NCBI GenBank assembly: GCA_024741835.1
Contig: JAENRP010000346.1
Span: forward strand, 1-45,486
Direction: 5' to 3'
Origin: Diplocarpon mali
Lineage: Eukaryota; Ascomycota; Leotiomycetes; Helotiales; Drepanopezizaceae
Length of the DNA stretch: 45,486 bases
Under the pieces are notes generated by a model, which saw only the letters and a program-made list of their open reading frames with translations, was not told the origin of the DNA and ran no database searches. A program made the position numbers and the translations under genes. The number at the start of each line of letters is the position of its first letter. Within the stretch, counting starts at the first letter, position 1. Below, in pieces: positions 1 through 10,949 of this stretch.

Positions 1-108
1 CCCTAACCCTAACCCTAACCCTAACCCTAACCCTAACCCTAACCCTAACCCTAACCCTAACCCTAACCCTAACCCTAACCCTAACCCTAACCCTAACCCT
101 AACCCTAA
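1..108. repeat. Telomere repeat array (CCCTAA)n
   Basis: About 18 uninterrupted CCCTAA units run from the first base, then the sequence changes abruptly to a unique segment starting CTCTAGAG. CCCTAA on the plus strand at the left edge means the G-rich TTAGGG strand runs outward to the left, as expected for a left chromosome end. TTAGGG is the usual telomere unit of filamentous ascomycetes. The array is perfect and ends in a broken unit (CCCTAACTCTAG). Confidence 0.97.
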
Positions 109-257
109 CTCTAGAGTGCCCCGACATGGGTGAATACATGGCGGAGTTATGTGTGGAGAGGTATTTGGCGAATTTTGGCCATAATATTCAAAGAAACAAA
201 TAGCTCTATTCAAAAATATTGAAAGAAAACATGAAAGTGTCTCATGACCAGTCAGTG
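109..257. other. Telomere-to-gene junction, unique sequence
   Basis: Only about 150 bp separate the last telomere unit from the stop codon of the ZW10-like gene, which is transcribed towards the telomere. I see no subtelomeric repeat, helicase gene or transposon here. This stretch must hold the gene's 3' untranslated region and polyadenylation signal; an AT-rich patch lies near 185-235. Confidence 0.8.
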
Positions 258-3200
258 CTATTCGCCTATAGGATCCGGATTCTCCTTTATCTCCCTCAAT
301 AGCTGCTTCACGGCAGCATTCTTCTCAAAACTTAGATGCACTAAATCAACCACTTCATCGACGCTAAAGTAAAGACTCAAGTCACTGTCAAACCACAGAT
401 ACCGGACGTCCTTGAGATTACTCTGCAGCACTTCGCTCAGGAACTTCATCTTCATCCATTGGTCTGCAAACTGGGACGTGAGGGGCACTGCATCGTCGGT
501 TCCGCTATTGGGGAGGCGGGATTTGGATTTGGTGGTGTCGTGTTTGGGGAGGAAGAGATCATCGAGAGATTCAACACGTGATAAGATGGTGGCTGTGCGC
601 TCTGCTTCATCGACGCCGATGTCTGACAGGTCGAAGACGTCGTTTATGAGCTTGGAGGCGACAGTGTTGACGAGTGATCCCGTAGCGGATGCCCAGGCCG
701 AGTAGGGAAGGATTTTTTCCCAGAGTGCCGCGGTGGTGCGGATGTGAGATACCACGACTTTAATACTCTCTTCGAGCTCGCCACCTCTAGGACTATCTTG
801 CTGGAAGAAGTTTTGGGCACCTGCAAAGATATTAGCAATGATGGCCACTGGCAGATTAACGTGGAGGAGAACGAGACATACCGCCAAGCAGATCGTTGAT
901 GATGGTTCGCTGGGAGTTCAGTTCGTTACTATATGCCCTTTTACCGAAGCTGACGAGGATCTTCGTCTCAGGCTCGATTTTCACCATCCCGTATGCACGC
1001 CGCGAGATGTCATCACGGCTGTGCCACTCCAAGAGGAATTTTTGGAATCTTTCCGAAAGCCACATTGCATCGTTGTAAAGGTACATGTTTCCGGCAGGCT
1101 CGAGAGAGTAATAGTAAGGCGAAATGGCTCGGTACAAGGCGAGGATAAGTGTAGGAAGACCAAACAACCCTGATGCAGCCGGGCTAACGGGGATGTGAGC
1201 GTTTCTAGGTTCGGTTAGCACAAGGAACACAGTTTGTATTCGAGCGCCTCGACAGAATCCCGATGACTTATAGCCATACGAGGAAGACTTACTCTGGTTG
1301 TGTCAAATGTGCGCCGTCAACATAGACTTGCTCGACGATCGTGTACACCGCACGTGACAAAGAGGATGTCCAGTACTTCTCAGAAAGCGTCATTTCCCTT
1401 GTAAGTGGAGTAACTTGTTGCTGATTGGAAACTTGTTCGCTTAAGCTGCCCCGGGCAACCGAAGATTCTTCGACTGGCTCGGTATCAGTAGCATCATCCT
1501 CATCACCCCAGCCCCAGGCATCTACAGAATCATCGATCGACTCGCTTGTGCTTGGATTCACTGTAGGACTCAAAACCTGATTGAAGTTAAAATAATTCTG
1601 CTTCTATGCGGTTGCCTCGATTCAAGAGGACTCGAAGGCGGTGCAAGCAGAGGGTGCAGATTTGGACCGGGACATGAAGGCTTACTTCGGTGTTGCGGCG
1701 CTCCTCCTCCAAGGACTTACGATGCCTCGATGAGCCATTAGAAATCTCCTTGGGGCTGTTATGGCCGTCTTCAGAAGCATGCTCTTCATCATCGCTCCAA
1801 GCATCATCCCAATCCTGAGAAACCTGGGATTTCTTAGCACAATGAGAAACTCAAGTCGCGGATATTCACAACGATAACATTCAATAAATTGATAGATTGA
1901 TTACAAGGAAAGGAAGGCTTGGACGTACTGCTGTACCCGTGGCAGCGATATTATTACCCTCATTTCTCGCCACCATCTGTTTCTCTACCCGTTCGGCCAT
2001 TTGAGGAGTGCCAATTCCTAAACGGCTGTCAGGACAATGCCCAAAGACAAGGTTGAACATCTGTAAGTACCCAGGGATAACTGATTCCTAGTCCAATCTA
2101 GTGCCATCTCCCTTCTCTTGTTGACCCAAATCTTGGGTGCGTTCGTAACCCAGTCATTAAAGCTGTGGGCCCCTGGCCATCCGAGATTTTGAAGTTTCGA
2201 TGCAAAATCACCAACTTGGGCCAACGCTTTCTGGTAGTCTACCATGTCACCAAGCGACGCTGGTACAGCAGTATCGAGCCACACCTCAAGAATGCGAGCA
2301 GACAGTTGCGGCATCATCTGATCTGCCAATGGCTGTATGAGCTCCGGAGGAAGGTTGACTATCAGAAAATGTATTATCGCTTCCAGATCAACAAAAAGCG
2401 ATTTGATCGTTTGGTCGGCCACTTCGGTTCCGAGTGACAACGAATTCTGCACTAATTAGCTGGTGGCTATGCTTGCAAGTCGTGCGTTGTGACTGACCTC
2501 TGTCACATGTATGCTTGGTATAGACCCGACCTGTAGGTTTGTACGGGGCTTCAAGATGACCTCATCCAAGTCTTCCCACAACTTCTTTGCAGCTTGGTCC
2601 AGCTCCTTGTATGCTCTGAGTCCAATGATTGCCTGGTTAATATCTGTCGGGTTTCCTAGATGCAATTGTCAGCAAGAATGGGTTCGGGCAGCAGTAAGGG
2701 CCTTGCCTGGCAATTCTTTATTGATTTTAATTGATGCACCGTCCAAATCAATATGAATGAGTGCTTGCCACATAGCCGAGAACTGGTCGTGTATCTGCTT
2801 CCGCAACTCGAATGACCTTGAATCCAGCAACCGCATCGCCCTTGTCGTCTTCTCCAGTGGCACATCTCCTAAACGGTTCCAGGCATCTGCAAATATCAGC
2901 ACTTCTAATCCCCTGCTCGATCAAGCCAAGCTCACCTTCTAACATGTGCAGTGCATCGATGATTCTCCTGTCACTGGCGAGTTTCTCCGCCATGTTCAGA
3001 CTGTCGTTGGCGCCCTGTAAGGCACCTAGAGCCGAGAAGAGCTGGTCGTTGAAGGACAACTCCTGCCCTAGGAAGTTCACATAGTCTTCCTTCTCCGCCA
3101 GACCCGCTTGTCTTTTCTCATCTGCCTCCGCCTGGAGCACAATACTGCTCGCGAGTCGCCGTGATCTTTCAATATCGTCTTGTATAGATTTTGCATGCTT

Positions 3201-3469
3201 GATCCACAGATCCACGTCAGGGGCAGACTCTCTGCTAATTTTGCGGACTTCGTTCTGACAGACGTGTCAGCCTGGCGGTCGTGGAAATCAACAGGGGGAA
3301 TACAAGCCTCAAGCTCTGCCTTGGCGATTCCGAGGGCTACCATAGCTGCAGAGACCGTAGAAGAGTCGACACGTGCCGCAGCAACGTCCTCTTCCTCTGG
3401 AAACGTGCCATCAGTAGAAAAGTCCACCAATACTTTTCCCAGCCGATCTTGGGCATTTGAAGAGGCCAT
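258..3469 (-). CDS. zw10: ZW10/Dsl1-like vesicle-tethering protein, ten exons
   Basis: Predicted 868-residue ZW10-family protein. In fungi this family acts in the Dsl1/NRZ complex that tethers Golgi-derived COPI vesicles at the ER; the metazoan member also serves kinetochores. Exons read 3469-3293, 3254-2936, 2886-2707, 2655-2498, 2446-2071, 2017-1929, 1823-1686, 1576-1293, 1204-882 and 820-258; all phases agree. Recognisable parts are an N-terminal helical region with SAPDVDLWIKHAK, a middle block with LPPELIQPLADQMMPQL and KRREMALDW, an acidic linker with DAWGWGDEDD near residue 500, then a C-terminal helical domain starting MTLSEKY. Most introns have strong donors and branch sites. Two points are odd: intron 1 is ambiguous (38 nt at 3255-3292, or 56 nt at 3248-3303 giving 862 residues), and intron 3 is GC-AG. 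The family is clear; whether it has any kinetochore role here is unknown. Confidence 0.9.
2656..2706 (-). other. GC-AG intron in the ZW10-like gene
   Basis: A 51-nt intron with donor GCAAGG, branch-like TGCTGAC and acceptor TGCATCTAG. Removing it joins INKELPG to NPTDINQAIIGL in frame, matching the continuity expected of the family. No GT donor near this point restores the frame. Confidence 0.8.
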
Positions 3470-4620
3470 GCTGGCCGGACCCGGTTAGAAGGTTTTTTTT
3501 TTCGAATGCGCAGATTTCCAGAACCCGCCAAGTAGTATTCAACAGTAATCAGCGACACAATTGTTGGGAGCAAGCTGTGGAGTGTGGTGAGGAAAAGCGT
3601 TGTTCGTCTGACCTGGTGAGCTTCAATTCCTAAGAAACCCCTAGTCGCTTACATCGCCAAGACGCGGCTGCATGTAGCGGAGCGCGGCAGTACACGGCCA
3701 ATCACATTGCAGGCGCGGATAAAGAGAGGAGATCTATATATTTCATGAAAGGAAGGCTGTTTTTCATCATCTGCCTTTCATCACTGCATGCTTCTGCGTG
3801 CCCATTACCCTGCAAAACGTTTTAATTTCTGAGGAATACTTGGTAAAACTCGGTGTGTTTTGATCATATTGGTTACAGCCAATCAGATTTCGATAATATC
3901 TAGCCCACTGCTCCAAACACATTTGCATCAGCGCGCGGAAGGCTGGCGGCGGGACTCAGTCAGCGCCTTTCTGTCTTTAGGTATGTACAAGAATGTACTA
4001 GTATTGGATATTCATACTGCTCTTTTCTTCAGTTCTATGTCCTGGCTTTTTTTCTTCCAACCCTCTCAATATATATGATCCACTTTGGGAACAGAATGTA
4101 GCGAGCTCGGTGTTCAAATACAAGTTTGCCAGAAGGCTGTCAATACTCGGTTTGAAAGTGCGTACCACGGCTTCAACTCTTATGCTACTGGCTCTGCGAC
4201 TCCTTCTGATACGTAAATCTCTCTCGCCGTCTGCTGGGAAGTTGATTCACTGTTTCGTCTTCGAGCTATCAGTTGCGAGCCTGTTCGGTTATTCCTGTGT
4301 TTCTCTGCACCTGGTCATCAGTAACGAAAAGATATTGAATCCACTAGGCACAGATTTTATTCGAAACTTAATTATCATCTCACTTTCTCTTGCAGTATAG
4401 ATAGGGCTGGGGCTGGCTTTATCTATGGATATACACACATATCTAAATTCTCCTTGGTCGCACAACTAGAGAAACCCCTTGTTCCTACTTCTGGGTTCCG
4501 CTAACAGCGCTCTACAACCCATTCTGCAACCACACACATTGACTCTTTATCATCAGTAACCCGGGTCAATCTTTTCTATCCAAACTTTTTCATCGGTCTC
4601 CGCACCTTCATCCACCCATC
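3470..4620. promoter_or_regulatory. Divergent promoter between ZW10-like and M16 genes
   Basis: This 1.15-kb interval separates two divergently transcribed genes. It holds CCAAT boxes at 3698-3702 and 3879-3883 and an inverted ATTGG at 3868-3872, so two CCAAT cores face each other within 16 bp. Pyrimidine-rich tracts precede the M16 start (4500-4620). Short open frames at 3860-4078 and 4110-4400 have no recognisable protein character and I do not count them as genes. Known: CCAAT is bound by the HAP/NF-Y complex in ascomycetes. Inferred: it regulates one or both genes here. Confidence 0.6.
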
Positions 4621-7600
4621 ATGCCGAGCGAAACTAAGAAGCCTCGTTTTCGCACCATCCAACAATTTAAGACAGACTACTCGCCGGTTTCCATTTCGCA
4701 ATACGTCTCGGAGCAGACTGGTATGAATGTCGTGGTATGTGATCAACAAGGGCCTAAGGTCCGAGGGTATTTTACTCTCGCAACGGAGATCTTTGATGAT
4801 TCTGGCTCGCCACATACTCTCGAGCATTTGGTTTTCATGGGCTCCAAGAGCTACCAATACAAAGGACTTCTCGACAAGCTCGCGTCCAGAGCCTACTCTA
4901 ACACAAATGCTTGGACTGCGACTGACCACACTGCCTATACCCTGGATACCGCCGGCTGGGAAGGCTTCGCCCAAATCCTGCCTGTTTATCTCGAGCACGT
5001 GATCTTGCCAACACTGACTGACGAAGGGTGCTACACCGAAGTGTGGCACATAGACGGAGAGGGAAATGACGCGGGCGTGGTTTACTCGGAGATGCAGGGT
5101 GTTCAGAACAACGGGCCCGAGATCATCGACATCAGAGCTCGCAGGCTTCTCTATCCAGAGAATGTCGGCTTTCGATACGAGACTGGCGGTCTGATGGAGA
5201 ATCTGAGAGTCTTGACTCCTGAGCGAATCCGTGAATTCCATAAGGAGATGTACCAGCCCAAAAATCTGTGTCTGGTACTTGTTGGCGAGGTAGACAAGGA
5301 CCACCTGCTTCGGATTCTTGATGAGTTCGAGGAGGGCATTATTGACTCAATACCGCTTCCTTCAGCCCCATTCAAACGGCATGCCACCTCGAACCCAATT
5401 TTTGAACACCGGCTAATGGGACTCTAGACCATGGATGGATTCCGCGCAACCGCCTGCTATCGCCAAGACAATTATTGAGACTGTTGACTTCCCGGAAGAG
5501 GACGAGTCAACTGGCGAGATAACAATTGCCATGTTTGGGCCAAACTGTACTGATACAGTTCTGACCGCTGCTCTCGATGTTTTGCTCACCTATCTTGCTG
5601 GATCCTCCGCTTCAATCTTAGAAAACGTCATGGTAGAGAAGGAAGAGCTTGCCAGCAGTATCAACTACTATTGGGATGCTCGACCAAATACCGTGATTTG
5701 GCTTCAGCCAAGCGGTGTGCTAACGGAGAAGCTCGAATTTGTCGAGCAGAGGCTGTTCCAGCTTTTGAAGGAAGTTGCTTCAAAACCTCTGGATATGGAT
5801 TACATGCTGGACTGCGTGAAGAGAGAGCGTAGACAGGTAAAGTTTCAGGCAGAGAGCTCCACGAGCTTCTATGCTACTGGGGTTATCAACGATTTCCTCT
5901 TTGGCAAGCGTGACGGCTCCACGTTGAAGCAGTTCGGCACCGTGTCCGAGTACGACGAGCTCGAGGGGTGGACTGACGTGCAATGGCGCGACTTCTTGAA
6001 GAAGTGGATCTCTAATGCTAACCATATCTCGCTTCTCGGAAAACCTTCCAAGGCGATGGCTGACAAGATCAAGAGTAACGAGGAGGCTAGAATTGCAGCT
6101 CGCAAGAAGGAACTTGGTCCAGAGGGTCTCAAGAAACTGGCCGAAAAGCTCAAGATTGCAATTGCGAAGAACGATATCGAGATTCCTGCTTCTGTTCTGG
6201 AAAAGTGGCCCGTTCCTGGTGTCGACTCTATCCATTTTATTGAGTCCATAAGCGCGCGATCTGGTCTTGCAAGGAAGTTGGGCGCGCCGGGAAACAGAGC
6301 TCAGAAGATTATCGACTCTGCAAAGTCTGATCTCCCCATCTTCTTGCAATTCGAGCATGTGCCTACCAATTTTGTCCATCTCACTCTACTCCTTGGCACA
6401 TCGCAGGTTGTGACAGAGCATCGACCACTGCTGCCTTTGTTCATGGACAACTTCTTCAACACGCCTATCATGCAAGATGGAAAGCGAGTTGAGTTCGAGG
6501 AAGTCGTCACAAAGTTGGAACAAGATACCATCAGTTACTCAATAGGAGGAGCTGGTCGCATGAACGATGCGGAAGGTCTTATGATCCAGTTTCAGATCGA
6601 GCCCGAGAAGTACGAGACCGCTATCAAATGGATCCGCACCATGATGTTCGACAGCATTTTTGACCCTGTCAGACTCAATGCCGGCATGGCCAAGATCCTC
6701 GCAGACATTCCCGAATCCAAGCGTAACGGCAACAACATGCTCTATGCTGTCGACTCGATGGTCCATCTTGACAAAGACTCCAGTGTTAAATCCAAGGGCA
6801 CGCTCGTCAAGGCAGTCTATATGAAGAGACTAAAAAAGCTCCTCGCCAAGGAACCTGAGACTGTGCTCTCCTGGCTTGAGTCACTTCGTAAATCTCTGTT
6901 CACATTCAACAACATGCGTGGATTAGTGATTGCCGATGTCGAAAAACTCCCCAACCCAGTCGACGCCTGGAAGCCTTTGATTTCCGATCTTGACACCAAG
7001 CAACCGCTCCTCCCTTTCGTCAAACTCTCTCAGCGTCTCAGCGCCGACGGCCAAGTGCCAGGAAACTACGGCGCAGTCGTAGTCCCTATGGCGACCATCG
7101 ACTCCTCCTTTTGCGTCTCCTCGGCTAAAGGCCCGACCGACCCGGAAGACTCTGTCCTCCCGGCCCTCATGGTTGCGATCTCCTTCCTTGAAGCCGTTGA
7201 AGGACCCCTCTGGACTGCCATCCGCGGTAAAGGCCTCGCCTATGGCTCCTGGTTCAAGCGCGATTCAGACGGAGGTTTCATCCAATTCTCCGTCTACCGC
7301 TCACCGGACGCGTATCGAGCATTCGTCGCCGGGCGTAAGGTCCTCGAGTCGTACATTGATGGCACGGCAAATTTTGAACGTGCTGCGCTTGAAGGTGCAA
7401 TCAGTGGTATCGTGATGAATCTCGCCGACGAGCAGACGACTATGGCTGCCGCGGGCCAGTTTCACTTCATCAATAGCGTTGTTCGGGGTCTGGATGATGG
7501 GTACGACGCCAAGATCTTGAAGGCGGTGCGCAATATTACTGTCTCGGAAATCCAGACTGCGATGAAGGACGTGCTTCTCCCAGCTTTCATGTCTGGTAAA

Positions 7601-7929
7601 GCGAATGTTGTGGTTACTTGTGCGCCGATTATGCAAGATGTACTGTTCCCGCTTTCACCTCCAGCCCTTCTACCTGCTTCTCCTCTATTTGCACTGTCCC
7701 CTTTCTATCCCCGCACTCAACCGCTAACGAGAACCAGAGTATCGTGAAAGGCTTCACAGACCTCGGGTTCAAAACCCAAGTCCAGCCGCTATCTAGTTTC
7801 GAAGAAAGCTATGGACTGGAAGCTGACGCGGACGAGGGCCAGGGCGATGAAGCGGGTGGCGAGGACGAGGATGGGTCTGAAGAGGGTGATTCTGATGAAG
7901 AGATGGCGGATGGCCACGATGAAGTTTAA
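4621..7929 (+). CDS. M16 family zinc metallopeptidase (YOL098C-like)
   Basis: Predicted 1053-residue protein from exons 4621-5378, 5428-7639 and 7738-7929. The N-terminal half carries the inverted zinc motif HTLEH (residues 65-69) and the distal glutamate in VVYSEMQG (E157), the three metal ligands of M16 (pitrilysin/insulinase-type) peptidases, with catalytic E68. Length and layout (two long M16 halves) match the fungal group including yeast YOL098C, whose substrate is poorly known. I see no clear mitochondrial presequence, so a cytosolic location is likelier than a Cym1-type matrix role. The tail is unusual: the last exon encodes an acidic stretch rich in D/E/G ending DEEMADGHDEV. Intron 1 is GC-AG; intron 2 (98 nt) has donor GTACTG and branch CTAAC. 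The start is the first ATG, after a CT-rich leader. Confidence 0.93.
5379..5427 (+). other. GC-AG intron in the M16 peptidase gene
   Basis: A 49-nt intron with donor GCATGC, branch-like CGGCTAAT and acceptor CTCTAG. It contains the in-frame stop that would otherwise end the first exon. Splicing joins SAPFKR to PWMDSAQPPA, the continuous sequence expected in this family. No GT donor is available nearby in the right phase. Confidence 0.85.
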
Positions 7930-8092
7930 TAGGGGCATAGTGAAGGGTGAGGGGGCATGAATAATGCGTAATGGACGGGCGCTAAGGGCCAGTTGGGTGC
8001 ATCTGCGCTCGTCACTATGATGTTTTTATATCATAGTATTAGGTATAATTCTTCATCTAGTTATTAAGCCTCAATACTCTTTTTTTAACATG
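7930..8092. other. M16 gene 3' flank
   Basis: Downstream untranslated region of the M16 gene, turning AT-rich after about 8020 (TATATCATAG, TATTAGGTATAATT). No gene is seen. Confidence 0.5.
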
Positions 8093-8750
8093 CTATATTA
8101 GTTCTAAACTAAATAGTATAAGCGGGAAACGCTATAGTCGGGCTTACATACAAAGAGATAGTAGCTTCACAACTCTTTGTACCTTTACTATTTTCTATTA
8201 TTCCTATAATACTTGATTCCTTAGATAAGAGTCTAACTTATACCTCAGTCAATAGTTATTCTGTTTAAGTCTTAAAAGCGCTTTTAAAAGGTGCTTTGAT
8301 AAATAGAATCTCCTTAGGTTCTCTGCTTCAAGATAAGCCTTCTATACTAATAGCGGCCATTTATTTACTTATATCAAGCCTCTTATTCATCGACTACGGC
8401 TCTTGGTTATAACCCTTCTTATGGACTTTATATAGAATTAGTGAAATGTATCTTTTTCCTTTTTCTTTTCCTCTTCCTATTTATATACTTTCATTTTAAT
8501 TTTCGCCCTTTATATCCTTTATTAAGCCTTTCCTTTAATTCTCGGTGTATGTTTAAATACTCCTAAGTTATAAAAGCAATTTTCGAAAGTAAAGGGTGCT
8601 TATAAGAGAAGTCATAGAAAAGAGGAAAAAATTTATTCTAATGTTTTCGAAAGTTCTCGTTTTATTGATCTTAGGGTTTGATTACTTAATAGTCAAAAGG
8701 ACTTATTCTCGGCTGTGTAGACTCTTAAAATTCTGCAGGTTCGTAAGAGA
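8093..8750 (+). repeat. Left arm of a long inverted repeat
   Basis: AT-rich, non-coding arm. Its outer 18 bases (8093-8110) are the exact reverse complement of 10235-10252. Matching continues inward: AGCGGGAAACGCT at 8121-8133 against 10212-10225, the block at 8406-8428 against 9911-9932, and GCAGGTTC near 8736 against GAACCTGC near 9675. The two arms differ by many substitutions, mostly transitions. No open reading frame of note. Confidence 0.85.
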
Positions 8751-9666
8751 TACTGTATAGGTCTTGAGTCGTCGTCTCCCATCGATACTCTTTCTCCCGG
8801 TGCATTTATTCGCTTCTGCCAATATACGAATACGTCACATTATTATTTATTTGCTTCAAAAGCTTTCCCGCAACACAGGCACTCAAAAGACAAAGTTGGG
8901 AAGTGCACAAGTTGATGTATAGAGGAGGATCTTACATCCTTTCCCCAAAACATTTGCTCCGAATTCTGCTCTTATTCACAAACCTTTATTCCCCTGCACG
9001 CTATTAAAAGGCGTATTTTCTAGCTGTTCATACTCTTTTCTAGAACGTTATTACTTTAACACCTCTTTTTGCTATATTGACTAAACCTTTGAGCCATCAA
9101 CACAGAATAGTTTAATCTTGATCAATGATAGGAGTCTGTATACTAATACTCAATACGTTGATAAGCAGTGGTATTTTTATATACCCTCTTACAAAGCCCA
9201 TCCTATTCCATCACATGACCTATCCAATCGCTTTTTCCCTTGTGCAAACCCCTAGCAACACGTGTGTACACCTGTTGGGTAGAACAGCTCCCACCCCCAC
9301 TCACAATGTAGTTCAACCCAAATAAACTTCCTGTGTATGATCATATTACCTCTATGGCGTTAAAAAACCGGGCTATAATGATGTTACGTTCAAGTCTCAT
9401 AGATTAGCAGTTCACTTAGATTAGTGGTGGAGATTGTTTTTATCTCGGGGCGGCGCTTGGCTAGATAACGGCGCGATGTTCGCATTACTATTCCTGAGGT
9501 ATTCAGTTGTGGACAACTTGTAGGTATAAAAAGAACAGGCACGCTTTGCTTTTGTGCTTTTATCTACAGTAGATCTGTGTCTACTTACAGGCCAAATCTA
9601 ATATATGGGAGTAGAGGGGGATAAGCCGTTTATTGTATAGGATGTATATGTATATTATTCGAGCTT
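8751..9666. other. Spacer between inverted-repeat arms
   Basis: About 0.9 kb of more ordinary base composition between the two arms. A 66-codon open frame at 9125-9325 looks random. No transposase motif, tRNA or known domain was seen. Confidence 0.5.
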
Positions 9667-10252
9667 TCTCCTATGAACCTGCAAGATCTTTAAAAGCCTA
9701 TAAAGCCGGGATTAAGTCCTTTTGATGATAAGATAATCCAACCTTAATTAAATGAAGCTAGAGCTTTCGAAAATATTAGAATGAAAAATTTTCCTCTCTA
9801 CTATACTACTTCTTTTGCAAATACCTTTTACTTTTCACCTTTACTTATACACTTTGAAATTATTTAAATATATATCTATAGTGAGGTGATATATTTTAGT
9901 AATTTTTTTAAAGTCAATAAGAAGGGTTATAATTGGGAGCCGCTGCTATTAAATAAGACGCGTGATATGAGTAGATAACAAGCCGCTATCAGTATAAAGG
10001 GCTTATATTAAAATAGAGAACCTAAGTCGACTCTATTTATTAAGGTAACTTTCGAAAATAACCTTGCTTGAGGCTTAGAATGAGTAAGTATCGACTAAGG
10101 TTTAAGTCAGACTCTTCTTTTTAGAATTAGGAGTTATAGATATGATAGGCTAAATAGAAAAGATATAAGGAGTTTTTAAGCTAGTTTATCCTTATATATA
10201 AATCCGACTGTAGCGTTTCCCGCTTATGCTGGATAGTTTAGAACTAATATAG
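9667..10252 (-). repeat. Right arm of the long inverted repeat
   Basis: Reverse-complement partner of 8093-8750, slightly shorter through small gaps. It ends in the 18-base terminal match (AGTTTAGAACTAATATAG, 10235-10252). Flanking bases show no clear target-site duplication. It may be one long-TIR non-autonomous transposon about 2.2 kb long, or two copies of one repeat inserted in opposite directions around unique DNA. Confidence 0.83.
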
Positions 10253-10949
10253 TATATAAAAATGAAGAAAAAAAAACTGTTCAGGCTTTTGTTAGCATCT
10301 TTGTCTTACAGTCTCGCTTCAGAGATACCTGCAACGCTCGGTTTTGACCAGAACTGAAATTCAAAAACCCTATTTTCTGATCTGGTCTTGAACCAAATTC
10401 GTGTTTCGTCTGACTGGGATGTCGAAGTACTTTGATAGGGTGATATGATACGGTATAGAGAGTTCTTGAATCCTTAGGTTCCACTGAGGCGAAAGAAGGG
10501 CTTGACCCAAATCAGAAGGAAATGAAGCGTCAGAATAATACCATCTATCTTCGGACTGGACTCCGCTGAGTTTTACAGTTCAGTGCTGAGAATTTTTCGC
10601 AATAATATCAACGAGAAAGCTCTCAGAGAGACGGCTTGTTGAAAGAAACAGTCCAATAAACTTGTTCCACAAATTGTAGCCCAGGCAGGAGCGGGAATAC
10701 ATGGACTTGCATATTCTCCCTTCGTTTTATCTGCGCAGGTACTAGCTCAAACCAGCCAGACCACGCCCATTTGACGAGAATCTAAGCAGTTTGATCCTTT
10801 TAAAACCAGTGTTGCAGAACGATTCATCTACTTCCGGAAATCCGCCCAGTGCCATCCGTCAAGGGAGCTAACACGATGCCTACGAATCTCCGAACTGTAC
10901 GGGGTTTGTACACCGTAATAGATGAATCCACGGTTGGTACCTCAAAGTC
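10253..10949. other. Intergenic, no gene recognised
   Basis: Base composition returns towards normal after the repeat. Only short open frames without protein-family character are present (for example 10281-10484 on the minus strand). Confidence 0.5.

Noticed and set aside
3860..4400. Two plus-strand open frames before the M16 gene
   Set aside because: Short, hydrophobic by chance in T-rich DNA, no domain, and placed inside a divergent promoter.
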